Below are positions 1 through 7,893 of a stretch of 33,474 nt of DNA, one piece after another. The position numbers and the translations under genes are program-made. How positions within the stretch are numbered: position 1 is the stretch's first letter; each line of letters opens with the position of its first letter. This stretch comes from Sphingomonas bacterium (GTDB taxonomy: Bacteria > Pseudomonadota > Alphaproteobacteria > Sphingomonadales > Sphingomonadaceae): positions 1-33,474 of the forward strand of contig NZ_JAQGLC010000398.1 of assembly GCF_028293085.1 (NCBI RefSeq), given 5' to 3'. Below the pieces are notes generated by a model. The model was not told where the DNA came from, did no database searches, and saw only the letters and a list, made by a program, of their open reading frames with translations.

Positions 1-782
1 TCGGCATTGGCGATGATGCGCCCAAGCGGGGTGCGGAGCGCCTGATCGAGCTGCGCGGCGAAGGCGTCGGTCAGGTCCTCGAGCGGTGGCACCCGGCGCG
101 CTGGCACAGCAGTCGCCGGCGCGTCGTCCATCATGTGCGCAGCGCCCACAAAGCCGGCAAAGGCGCCGCTCGCATCGGCGCGCGGCGTGGCGGACAGGCG
201 GACGGCGCGACCGGTCGCGCGGATCGACGCGCGCTGATCGTCGAAGCGCTGGTGCATCGCCAGCCCACCCAGGATCGGGAAGGCGCCCTCGCGATCCTCG
301 CCGAGCGCGAACAGCCGCGTCAGCGGCTGGCCGAGCATCGCGGCCGAATCGAAGCCGTATTTCGCGCCTGCGCTGATCGACAGGAAGGTGATGCGGAGCG
401 CCGAATCGGTCTCCCATAGCCAATCGCCCGAGCTGCGCAGGAAATCGCCGTCGCGCTCGCCCTGTGCCGCTTCCGAATGCCAGGCGGCGCGGGTGCGCCA
501 GCCGGTGATCATCAGCCGGACACCGGCGGCCTCGGGTTCGGCGCGGACCCACAATTCGACATCGTCGTCGCCGTCCGCCGCGACCACGCCGCGCGAGACG
601 AGGATGCCGAGGCGTTGCGCCAACCGGGTCAGCGTCGCGATCTGCGGAATTGCGACAGGCTGACCGACGCCGCCGCCCGCACGGGCGTTGAGATCGAGCA
701 GCCGCTGATCGGCCTCAACCAGGCGGCCGGCGCGATCGACCAGCCCGCGGACCGGGGGCAGCATGGGGTCGGTGACGTTCAT
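1..782 (-). CDS. PAS-domain sensor histidine kinase-like protein, partial (C-terminus beyond window)
   Basis: This leftward reading frame starts at an ATG at 782-780 and runs off the left edge after 260 codons, so the rest of the kinase core is not visible. A PAS-like domain lies at about residues 105-200, around a GDWLWETD motif that is common at the start of PAS sensor domains. Residues 241-260 form a HisKA H-box with the clear signature LRTPLGRII. The residue that should be the phosphorylated His is Gln247 (DQALRTPL instead of SHELRTPL). No signal peptide or membrane helix is visible, so it is probably cytoplasmic. The start codon overlaps the stop of the upstream DUF2336 gene by four bases (ATGA), so the two are probably translated together. 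A pseudo-kinase or a kinase with an unusual acceptor is inferred; the ATPase domain would settle it. Confidence 0.75.
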   Translation of the reverse strand, partial: MNVTDPMLPPVRGLVDRAGRLVEADQRLLDLNARAGGGVGQPVAIPQIATLTRLAQRLGILVSRGVVAADGDDDVELWVRAEPEAAGVRLMITGWRTRAAWHSEAAQGERDGDFLRSSGDWLWETDSALRITFLSISAGAKYGFDSAAMLGQPLTRLFALGEDREGAFPILGGLAMHQRFDDQRASIRATGRAVRLSATPRADASGAFAGFVGAAHMMDDAPATAVPARRVPPLEDLTDAFAAQLDQALRTPLGRIIANA

Positions 783-1891
783 GATCTTGTACCCCGCGCC
801 AGCGCGAGCAGCGCGGCACGATAATCGGGATGAAGCAGCAGCGGCGCGAGCGCCGCGCGGGCGCTGCCGGATGGGGTCGCGGCGATGCCGTCGAGCGCTT
901 CGGCGAAACTGTCGAGATCGCGGCGCGGGTCGGCCTCACTCAGCGCAAGCCCGATCCGCGCGATCGAATCGCGGCCAAGCTCGAGTGCACGCAGCACCAA
1001 CCATAGCCGGTCGGATGCGGGATCGAGCACGATCTCGCGCGCATCGGCATAGTCCAGGCCCAACGCATGGCCGATCAGCGCGACGAACAAGGACAGCCGG
1101 TGATCGTCGAGCGTTTCCACCAGCAGCGGAGCAAGTTCGTCAGCGCGCGAATCGAGCGCGGCGGCCAGGCGCATCGCCGACGCCTCCAGCCGATCGCCCT
1201 CGTCATGGGTAGACACGCTGCGCATGGCGGCATCGGCGAGCGCGCGGTCGAGAATCGGCAGGAAATCGCCGGCATCCTGGGCAAAGCGCTCGCGCAGAGC
1301 GGCCGCGACCCACCAGACGAGCCGGTGATGGAGCTCGGCGGGAAGATCGGTGCGAACCGCCATCGCCTCGGGATCGCCATGCCGGCGGCTTTCGGCCGCC
1401 AGCAGCGCCATCGCGGCGGTCGCGACGACGCCGTCGGGGTTCTGAATCAACCTGGCGAGCAGGCTGGCGCGATCGGGATCCTCTGGCGCCGACACGGGCA
1501 GCGCCTCGGCGAGTACATCCTGACGGACCCGGCCGACCAACTCACGCATCAGCTCGGTATCACGCAGGAGACCGGCCGATGCGAGGCGATCGACGATAGG
1601 AGTATCCGCCTTCGCCAATATCTCGGAAAGCTCCGGGGCATCGCGCGTCGCGAGCAATCGCGCCGCATGCTGTCGCACCGCGCCCTCGACGGCGGAAACG
1701 AGGCCGGCCAGCGCCAGGGTGAGCGCTGCGCGCAACCGTTCGTCGAGCCGTGATTCATCGGGCAGGAAAAAATCGTCGATCGCGAAGGACAGCCTTTCGT
1801 CGGCGCGCAGGTCCGCGGCCGCCGCGCGAGCGAGCAGCTGGCTGACCCCCCAGTGGGTGCCTTCATCCATGTCGCCATCATAGATCGACAT
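779..1891 (-). CDS. DUF2336 domain-containing protein
   Basis: A 370-residue, alanine- and leucine-rich, almost entirely helical protein without signal peptide or membrane segment. Its composition and helical repeat pattern fit the DUF2336 family of Alphaproteobacteria, whose biochemical role is not established. The acidic N-terminus (MSIYDGDMDEG) is followed by repeated helices rich in Leu, Ala, Asp and Arg. The stop overlaps the start of the PAS kinase-like gene by four bases, which indicates a two-gene operon and suggests that the two proteins act together. The start at 1891 is the first in frame; the internal ATG eight codons later is an alternative. A CtrA-like TTAA-N7-CTAA sequence lies 25 bases upstream of the start. 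Family assignment is from overall resemblance, not from a catalytic motif. Confidence 0.72.
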   Translation of the reverse strand: MSIYDGDMDEGTHWGVSQLLARAAAADLRADERLSFAIDDFFLPDESRLDERLRAALTLALAGLVSAVEGAVRQHAARLLATRDAPELSEILAKADTPIVDRLASAGLLRDTELMRELVGRVRQDVLAEALPVSAPEDPDRASLLARLIQNPDGVVATAAMALLAAESRRHGDPEAMAVRTDLPAELHHRLVWWVAAALRERFAQDAGDFLPILDRALADAAMRSVSTHDEGDRLEASAMRLAAALDSRADELAPLLVETLDDHRLSLFVALIGHALGLDYADAREIVLDPASDRLWLVLRALELGRDSIARIGLALSEADPRRDLDSFAEALDGIAATPSGSARAALAPLLLHPDYRAALLALARGTRS

Positions 1892-1915
1892 GCGCCTCGG
1901 CTTAGGGATTTGTCG

Positions 1916-1930
1916 TTAAGACCAGCCTAA
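1916..1930. promoter_or_regulatory. CtrA-like box TTAA-N7-CTAA upstream of the DUF2336 gene
   Basis: TTAA at 1916-1919 and CTAA at 1927-1930 are separated by exactly seven bases, a 7/8 match to the CtrA recognition sequence TTAA-N7-TTAA known from Caulobacter and relatives. It lies in the 35-base gap before the DUF2336/kinase operon, where a promoter is expected. The second half overlaps the end of the neighbouring gene. A single near-match can arise by chance, so this is a tentative site. Confidence 0.3.
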
Positions 1931-3132
1931 GGCTTTTCACGAAACGCCTCAATGGCGCCGCCGAGCGTCACTGCGGCATAGCCTCCGGCCGCGATCAGCG
2001 CGGCAAGCGGCTGCCCGAAAATCACGAAAGGCAGCATCAGGATCGGGTAGGCGGGCGGGCTCGCCCACCAGCGGCGTCGGATTCGGGGGATTCCCGCACG
2101 CTCGACCAAGGCGGCAGCGACAATCGCCGCCCCTGCCGCGATCCAGCCCGAAGCCGATTCCCGGCCGAGCAACAGGGCCGAAAGGGCGGGCACCGTCAGC
2201 ATGGCCGCTTGCTGAACCCGTAACTGTATCGCTTCGTCACGGAGGGCCGAGGCCATCGTCCCGATCCCGAGGCCGATCATCGCCACGATCGCCAGGGCCA
2301 GGCCAGCGATCGGCCATCCGAAATACAGCGCGGCGAACCCCCCGATCGCCGCGATTCCAGCGGACGCCGCCACGGCGACGCTGGGCAAGCCTCGCCCGAT
2401 CAGGTGCGGCAAGGCCAGCCGCGCGAGCGGCGCCAGGATGAAACGGTCTGCCCAGGGCACGGGAACGGGCGCCAATGCGGACAGGATCGCCTTGCCGCGC
2501 TCGGCGAGCTGACGCGAATCGCGCTCGATCCCATGCGCGCCGCCCGCCGCCCCCGCAGGCAATCTTATCTGCACCGCCCCCGCCTGCGCGGCGACGCGCA
2601 GCAGAGTCGACTGGAAATCATAGTCCTTCGGCATCGCCGCCACTTCGACGATTCGTTTGGGATCGAGCAGCGCGAGCCCTGCCCAGGCGGTCAGCGCGCC
2701 GACCCGCTCGAACCGGTTGTTCCCGCCCTGATCGCCGGTGACGAGCAGCGCATCGCCGATTTCGGCCGCCATCGTCGCCATCACCTCTCCGGTGGTCATC
2801 ACGCCGTCGGCGACGACCAGCACGCGTGACAGCGGATGCAGCTTTTCGAGCACCTCGGCAGCGGTGCGGACTGCGTCGACCGACACACCGCGCCGCCCGA
2901 TCCGGTTGATCGCGCCGAGCAATTCGGGGGTGAGTCGGGCAATGACGAGGATGATCTGCGACGCGCCCTCCGCGACGAGCAGCCGGGCTTGGAACTCGAT
3001 CAGCGTCAGCCCGCCGAACGGCAGGGTCGCGGCAAGCGTTCCCGGTCGGTCGTCGGCATCCTCGGTCGCGAAAATCAGCCCTGCCAGCATGATGGGGCTG
3101 TTAGGCGGAAGAACCGCCAATGGCAAAGGCAT
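1927..3132 (-). CDS. Membrane protein with nucleotidyltransferase-like N-terminal domain
   Basis: A protein of 401 residues in two parts. Residues 15-190 resemble the nucleotidyltransferase fold of sugar-phosphate cytidylyltransferases: a start strand (MLAGLIFAT), a PFGGLTLIEFQARLL segment like the 'P..g..lIe.q...L' block, and a VLVVADG strand. The glycine-rich nucleotide loop is not recognisable. Residues about 220-401 hold roughly six hydrophobic helices arranged like the membrane part of bifunctional IPCT/DIPPS enzymes, but the CDP-alcohol phosphotransferase motif (DGxxAR...D) is absent. It may be a degenerate relative that has lost catalysis, or it may have a different function. The start could be Met15 (position 3090), which would fit a nucleotidyltransferase N-terminus better; no strong ribosome binding site decides this. 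Confidence 0.55.
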   Translation of the reverse strand: MPLPLAVLPPNSPIMLAGLIFATEDADDRPGTLAATLPFGGLTLIEFQARLLVAEGASQIILVIARLTPELLGAINRIGRRGVSVDAVRTAAEVLEKLHPLSRVLVVADGVMTTGEVMATMAAEIGDALLVTGDQGGNNRFERVGALTAWAGLALLDPKRIVEVAAMPKDYDFQSTLLRVAAQAGAVQIRLPAGAAGGAHGIERDSRQLAERGKAILSALAPVPVPWADRFILAPLARLALPHLIGRGLPSVAVAASAGIAAIGGFAALYFGWPIAGLALAIVAMIGLGIGTMASALRDEAIQLRVQQAAMLTVPALSALLLGRESASGWIAAGAAIVAAALVERAGIPRIRRRWWASPPAYPILMLPFVIFGQPLAALIAAGGYAAVTLGGAIEAFREKP

Positions 3133-3200
3133 CGGAAATTGCGGTGAGTCGCCGGACGCGATTCACGCGTCACGTGCGCTCCGCCTGCTGTCGATCAGCC

Positions 3201-3494
3201 CTAAAGGCGCTCGACCGCGCGGCGCAGGCGGCGGAGCATGTTGAGGTCCTGGGGCTCGACCTCGGCCGCCTCGCTGGCGATCGCCATCAGGCGGATCGCA
3301 CCGAAGCTTGCGGCAAGCCCCTTCAGGCGCGCAGCAGCGCTGCGCCACTCCTCTCCACCACGGGCACGCTCGAGGCCGTCTAGGCCCCGTCGTACGCCGT
3401 CCAGAAAGGCTTCACGCAGCTCCGCGATCAGCTGGGGCTCGTCGCCCACCGCCGCCGCCAGCGTCGCATCGATTGCACCGGGATCATACGCCAT
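3201..3494 (-). CDS. Small Hpt-like (histidine phosphotransfer-like) protein lacking the phospho-His
   Basis: This 97-residue helical protein has the shape of a single Hpt domain. The Hpt signature AHxLKG...G...L appears as AARLKGLAASFGAIRL at residues 54-69, so the phosphorylatable His is replaced by Ala55 while the supporting LKG and Gly are kept. It therefore cannot act as an ordinary phosphotransfer protein; a docking or inhibitory role is possible but inferred. It lies on the minus strand and is divergent from the large coiled-coil membrane protein, with 81 bases between the two starts. No strong ribosome binding site is seen before the ATG at 3494. Confidence 0.6.
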   Translation of the reverse strand: MAYDPGAIDATLAAAVGDEPQLIAELREAFLDGVRRGLDGLERARGGEEWRSAAARLKGLAASFGAIRLMAIASEAAEVEPQDLNMLRRLRRAVERL

Positions 3495-3575
3495 GTCGTA
3501 TTTCTACTGGGCATCGCTTAAGACAAGGTTTCTCTATTCGCTTTCCGCGATGGGAAATCATGGTAAACAGCGGAA

Positions 3576-5879
3576 ATGAACGGGGGTTCGCGCATTATCG
3601 ATCTCAGACCGGGAAATGGCCCAGGGACGGGTATGGCCGCGCCTGTGGAAGAATCGCCGGTGCCTGATCCAGTTACGGTCGAGCCGCTCGAACTCCACGA
3701 CACCGTCGAGGACGAGGTGACGCACGGCAATCGCTGGATCGTTCCCACGCTTGCGTCGATCGTCTCGCTGGCCTGGATCGGCGGGATGCTCTGGTTCGCC
3801 TGGCCCACCCTGCAAACCGCTGCGCCAATCGAGCTGACCGGCTTTATTGCGGCACTGTGCGTCCCGCCCGCCCTGATCGGCATCCTCCTGCTGCTCGCCC
3901 TGCGCACCAGCACCGCCGAGGCGCGGCGCTTCGGCCAGACCGCGGAGGCCATGCGCGCCGAGGCCGCGAGCCTGGAGCGGACCGTTGCGACCCTGTCGCG
4001 CGCGATCGATATCAATCGCTCCAAACTGGCCGAACAGACAACCATGCTGATGGCGATCGGCGACGGCGCCGTCGCGAAGCTCGCAGGCGTCGGCAGCGAC
4101 ATGGTCGACCAGGTCACCATCGCCGACGAGCAGGCGCGGAAAGTCGCCGCCGCAGCGACCACTGCGGAAACCAGCCTGAGCGTTCTCCTCGCCACCCTGC
4201 CCAAGGCGCATGGCGAGACCGAGGGCCTGGCAAAGCTGCTCGAACAGACCGGCATCAGCGCGGGCGAGCATGCCAGCGCGCTCGACGCGCAGCTCGTGGC
4301 GCTGGCCGAACGCGGCCGCGAGGCGGATGCGGTTGCCGGCGGCGCCGCGCAGAAGCTTGCGGCGCACATCACCCGGATGGAATCGACCAGCGAGACGGCC
4401 GGGGCACGGCTCGAAGCGGTCACCGGAGAAATGTCGTCCGCGGTCGACGGGCTGCTCGGGCGCACCGCCAATGCGGTCGACGAGGCGCGCAAGGGCATCG
4501 CCGCGCAGGGCGACGCGATGCTGGCGATGCTCGGCACCAACCAGGCAGCGCTCGACCGCGCAGGCCACGACAGCGCGGAAGCGCTCGCCACGCGGATCAC
4601 GGCGATCGAGGAGATCATCGACCGCATCGCAGCCCGACTGGGCGAGCAGCGCGTCGCCAGCGAGATGGTCATCGGCGAACTCGATACCGGCCTCACCAGA
4701 GTCTCCCGCCAGATGGATGCGCTCCATGCGCAGGGCGTGGATCGCACCCAGACATTGGCCGCCTCGATCAGCGCGCTCGGCGGCTCGGCCGATGCGATGA
4801 CCGAGGCGCTGAAGACCGGCGACGCGATGGCGGTTTCCGCGATCGACAATACCGAAAGGCTCATGGCCGCGCTCGACGCCGCCGCGCGCGAAATCGACGA
4901 GACGCTGCCCGAAGCGCTCAACCGGCTCGACGCGCGAATCTCGGACAGCCGCCGGGTGGTGGGCGATGCCAAGCCGGAACTGCTTGCCCTCGTCACCGCC
5001 GCCGAAAGCACGCACGACGCGATCGAGGCGATCGCCCATGTCATCGCGGGTCAGCGCGACACGCTCGACAAACTGTCGAGCAAATTGCTCGAAACGCTCA
5101 ACAGCGGCCGTACCAAGGCCGATGCGCTGGGTGAGATGGTCGAGGAAACGATCGGCCGCACCCACCGCTTCGCCGAAGAGGCGGCGCCGCGTCTGGTCGA
5201 GGCGCTGTTGCGGGTGCGCGACACCGCCAGCGCCGCCGCCGAGCGGGCTCGCGAAACGCTCGCGACCGTCATCCCCGAGGCGGCCCTGGCGCTCGAAAAC
5301 GCCAGTGCCGAGGCGATGCGCCGCGCTTCGTCGGGCGCGATCGAGCAGCAGATCGCGTCGCTCATCGAGGCCGGCGACATGGCCGCCGAGGCCGGGCAGC
5401 GCACGTCCGAACGGCTTACGCGCCAGATACTCGCCATCGCCGATTCAACCGCGAAGGTCGAAAGCCGGATCGAGGATGCGCGCGCCGAACGCGAGGAAGC
5501 CGACAAGGACACCTTCGCCCGCCGCGTATCCCTGCTGATCGAATCGCTCAACTCGGCGTCGATCGACATCACCAAGTCCTTCTCGACCGAGGTGTCGGAC
5601 AGCGCCTGGTCAGCCTATCTCAAGGGCGATCGCGGCGTCTTCACGCGCCGCGCCGTGCGCCTGCTCGATACCGGCGAGGCGCGCGAGATCGCGAAGCTTT
5701 ATGATGACGACGCGGCGTTCCGCGAGCAGGTCAATCGCTACATCCACGATTTCGAGGCGATGCTGCGCGCGATCCTGGCGCAGCGCGACGGGTCGCCGCT
5801 CGGCGTGACCTTGCTGTCATCGGATATGGGCAAGCTGTATGTCGCCCTTGCCCAGGCGATCGAGCGTCTCCGCAGTTAG
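3576..5879 (+). CDS. Two-helix membrane protein with very long helical/coiled-coil tail (TipN-like architecture)
   Basis: A protein of 767 residues. An acidic N-terminal region of about 50 residues is followed by two hydrophobic helices (about 53-75 and 88-109), then some 640 residues of Ala/Glu/Arg/Thr-rich helix without Pro-rich breaks. The tail contains many short repeats of the type LxAAxxRxDE, as in apolipoprotein-like or methyl-accepting coiled coils, and ends with a small, more globular segment (about 640-767). No enzyme motif is visible. Two N-terminal helices plus a long cytoplasmic coiled coil is the layout of the alphaproteobacterial polarity factor TipN, and the neighbours are two-component-like genes; homology to TipN is inferred from architecture only. 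Its stop overlaps the convergent Hpt gene by four bases. An alternative start at 3633 (Met20) has a better ribosome binding site (AGGGACGGG). Confidence 0.6.
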   Translation: MNGGSRIIDLRPGNGPGTGMAAPVEESPVPDPVTVEPLELHDTVEDEVTHGNRWIVPTLASIVSLAWIGGMLWFAWPTLQTAAPIELTGFIAALCVPPALIGILLLLALRTSTAEARRFGQTAEAMRAEAASLERTVATLSRAIDINRSKLAEQTTMLMAIGDGAVAKLAGVGSDMVDQVTIADEQARKVAAAATTAETSLSVLLATLPKAHGETEGLAKLLEQTGISAGEHASALDAQLVALAERGREADAVAGGAAQKLAAHITRMESTSETAGARLEAVTGEMSSAVDGLLGRTANAVDEARKGIAAQGDAMLAMLGTNQAALDRAGHDSAEALATRITAIEEIIDRIAARLGEQRVASEMVIGELDTGLTRVSRQMDALHAQGVDRTQTLAASISALGGSADAMTEALKTGDAMAVSAIDNTERLMAALDAAAREIDETLPEALNRLDARISDSRRVVGDAKPELLALVTAAESTHDAIEAIAHVIAGQRDTLDKLSSKLLETLNSGRTKADALGEMVEETIGRTHRFAEEAAPRLVEALLRVRDTASAAAERARETLATVIPEAALALENASAEAMRRASSGAIEQQIASLIEAGDMAAEAGQRTSERLTRQILAIADSTAKVESRIEDARAEREEADKDTFARRVSLLIESLNSASIDITKSFSTEVSDSAWSAYLKGDRGVFTRRAVRLLDTGEAREIAKLYDDDAAFREQVNRYIHDFEAMLRAILAQRDGSPLGVTLLSSDMGKLYVALAQAIERLRS

Positions 5880-6286
5880 CTGAGAGCGCGGCGTCCGAAG
5901 GCCGGGCGACGTTCGACCAGCGGGTTCGATTCGCGCTCGAGCATTTCCAGCGTGTTCTCGAACATCGGGCGGAGCTCGACCACGGATTGCAGTGCCTGAT
6001 CGGGCGTGTCGCGATTCTCGACGCAGTCGCGAGCGATCGTCTCGATCTTCTCGGCAAGCGCGCCGAGCGGCTCGGCGCCGAACTGGCGGGCCTCGCCCTT
6101 CAGCGTGTGCGCCGGGATCACCAGCGCCGCTGCGTTCTGCGCCCGCATGGCCGCCTCGATCGCCGCGACGGATTTGACCCCGTCCTCCCGGAAATATCCC
6201 AGGATGCGCACGAAGCCGGCGCCAAGCTCACTACGAGCCCGCGTAAACGCCGTCCAATCAACCAGGCCCTGATCCTCAGATGACAC
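5876..6286 (-). CDS. Hpt domain protein (histidine phosphotransfer)
   Basis: A protein of 136 residues when started at GTG 6286-6284. That start is preceded by a near-perfect Shine-Dalgarno sequence (AAGGAGGAG, about 6293-6301 on the plus strand, six bases away). An in-frame ATG at 6313 lies upstream of the Shine-Dalgarno and would read through it, so it is probably not used. The Hpt signature AHTLKGEARQFGAEPL is complete, with the phosphorylatable His at residue 60. It should relay phosphate between a hybrid kinase and a response regulator; the partners are not in view. It is the only intact phosphorelay residue among the three such genes of this region. It converges on the long coiled-coil protein gene, with which it shares four bases at the 3' ends. 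Confidence 0.8.
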   Translation of the reverse strand: MSSEDQGLVDWTAFTRARSELGAGFVRILGYFREDGVKSVAAIEAAMRAQNAAALVIPAHTLKGEARQFGAEPLGALAEKIETIARDCVENRDTPDQALQSVVELRPMFENTLEMLERESNPLVERRPAFGRRALS

Positions 6287-6290
6287 CGTC

Positions 6291-6302
6291 GTCTCCTCCT
6301 TC
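6291..6302 (-). promoter_or_regulatory. Strong Shine-Dalgarno deciding a GTG start
   Basis: On the minus strand the sequence GAAGGAGGAGAC precedes GTG 6286-6284 by a normal spacing. It is the strongest ribosome binding site seen in the left part of the window and is the reason for choosing the GTG over the ATG at 6313. Confidence 0.7.
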
Positions 6303-6443
6303 GGGACCGGCAAGGCCGCGAAGTTGTTCAGCCTGCATACGCGGCTGGAGTAAACGATGCGTTGACGGGCCCTCCGAACAGGCTCCCGAAAAGGACAGGC
6401 AAATCAGAGACTAGGTAAAAGTACGTAGCTCAAAATACTTCGG

Positions 6444-7820
6444 CTACCGGTCGAACGGATTTTTCGGAGCTCGGAGCGTCAGTCGCACGGGCACGGCGCC
6501 AAAGCCCAGGTCGCGGCGGATGCCGTTGATCAGATAGCGCTGATAGCTCATCGGAAGCTGATCGACGCGCGTGCCGAACAGCACGAAACCCGGGGGCCGG
6601 GTCTTGGCCTGAGTCAGATAGCGGAGCTTGATCCGCTTGCCACCCGGTGCGGGCGGCGGGTTGGCCTCGATCGCCTTTTCGAACCAGCGGTTGAGCTCGC
6701 CGGTGCCGACACGGCGCGACCAGGCCTCACGCGTCTCGAACGCGACCTTGAGCAGCGTATCGATGCCCTTGCCGGTCGCTCCCGACACGGTGAGCAGCGG
6801 CATGCCCTTTACCTGGCTCAGCCCCTCTTCGAGCGCGGCACGGACGCCGTTGAACAGGCTCGAGGCGTTTTCGGCGATATCCCATTTGTTGAGCGCGACG
6901 ACGAGTGCGCGCCCTTCCTGCAGCGCGGCGTCGGCGATGCGCAGATCCTGCGATTCGAGCCCGCGCGTCGCGTCGAGCAGGAGGACGACGACCTCGGCGA
7001 AATCGATCGCGTGGAGCGCGTCGGCGACCGAGAGCTTCTCCAGCTTGTCCTGGACGTTGGCGCGCTTGCGCATCCCGGCGGTGTCGATCAGCCGGACCGC
7101 CCGGGCATTTCCGTCGGGATCGTGCCAGGTCCAGTCGATCGCGATCGAATCGCGGGTGATCCCGGCTTCCGGCCCGGTGATCAGCCGCTCCTCGCCGAGC
7201 ATGCGGTTGATCAGCGTCGATTTGCCCGCGTTGGGCCGGCCGATGATGGCGAGCTTCAGCGGCGCGTCGGGATTGTCCTCGTCCTCGTCTTCGGTTTCGA
7301 ACTCTTCGGCTTCCTCGCCGCCCTCGACATGGGGCAGCAGCGCCTCGAACAGCTCGACCAGGCCCTCGCCATGCTCGGCCGAGAGCGCGACCGGATCGCC
7401 AAACCCGAGCGACAGCGATTCCAGGATGCCGCTTTCGCCCGCCCGCCCCTCGGCCTTGTTGGCGACGAGGATGACCGGCGTCTTCGATCCGCGCAGCCAC
7501 CGCGCAATCTCTTCGTCGAGCGGCACAAGGCCGACCCGCGAATCGATCAGGAACAATGCGACATCGGCCTGGGCGACGGCCGCCTCGGTCTGAGCACGCA
7601 TCCGGCCGGGCAGCGAGGCCGCATCCTCGTCCTCGTAGCCGGCGGTGTCGATGACGCGGAATTCCATGCCGACCAGCGTCGCATCGCCCTCCCGCCGATC
7701 GCGGGTGACGCCCGGCCGGTCGTCGACCAGCGCGAGCTTCTTGCCGACGAGGCGGTTGAACAGAGTCGATTTGCCGACATTTGGCCGGCCGATGATCGCG
7801 ACCACGGGAAGTTTGGGCAT
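6444..7820 (-). CDS. der: Ribosome biogenesis GTPase Der (EngA)
   Basis: A protein of 458 residues with two tandem GTPase domains, the hallmark of Der. Domain 1 has the P-loop GRPNVGKS at about residues 11-18, a DTAGYED G3 motif and an NKAE G4 motif. Domain 2 has GRPNAGKS, DTAGMRKR and NKWD. An acidic linker (EEFETEDEDEDNPD) separates the two, and a C-terminal KH-like domain follows, as in the family. Der is a cytoplasmic GTPase needed for maturation of the 50S ribosomal subunit. It lies downstream of the YfgM-like and bamB genes on the same strand, the same order as yfgM-yfgL(bamB)-der in Escherichia coli. Length and motifs are complete. Confidence 0.97.
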   Translation of the reverse strand: MPKLPVVAIIGRPNVGKSTLFNRLVGKKLALVDDRPGVTRDRREGDATLVGMEFRVIDTAGYEDEDAASLPGRMRAQTEAAVAQADVALFLIDSRVGLVPLDEEIARWLRGSKTPVILVANKAEGRAGESGILESLSLGFGDPVALSAEHGEGLVELFEALLPHVEGGEEAEEFETEDEDEDNPDAPLKLAIIGRPNAGKSTLINRMLGEERLITGPEAGITRDSIAIDWTWHDPDGNARAVRLIDTAGMRKRANVQDKLEKLSVADALHAIDFAEVVVLLLDATRGLESQDLRIADAALQEGRALVVALNKWDIAENASSLFNGVRAALEEGLSQVKGMPLLTVSGATGKGIDTLLKVAFETREAWSRRVGTGELNRWFEKAIEANPPPAPGGKRIKLRYLTQAKTRPPGFVLFGTRVDQLPMSYQRYLINGIRRDLGFGAVPVRLTLRAPKNPFDR

Positions 7821-7850
7821 GGCGCGCCTTAGCTTGCTATGCCGCGTTCG

Positions 7851-7875
7851 TCACCCCGGACATGATCCGGGGCGA
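7851..7875. repeat. Intergenic palindrome CCCCGGA-N5-TCCGGGG
   Basis: CCCCGGA at 7854-7860 and TCCGGGG at 7866-7872 form a perfect 7-bp stem with a 5-base loop, embedded in CGTCACCCCGGACATGATCC. From memory, sequences of the form GTCACCCCGGACTTGATCCGGGG are a dispersed intergenic repeat in sphingomonads and some other Alphaproteobacteria. It sits in the 73-base gap between bamB and der. There is no T-run, so it is not a typical intrinsic terminator. Confidence 0.6.
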
Positions 7876-7893
7876 CGACAGCAGGGTCAGCGC

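Noticed and set aside
3518..5165. Two long minus-strand frames opposite the coiled-coil gene (508 and 535 codons).
   Set aside because: One is Ser/Ala-rich and the other Arg/Gly-rich, as expected from reading GC-rich coiled-coil DNA backwards; neither has a ribosome binding site or domain.
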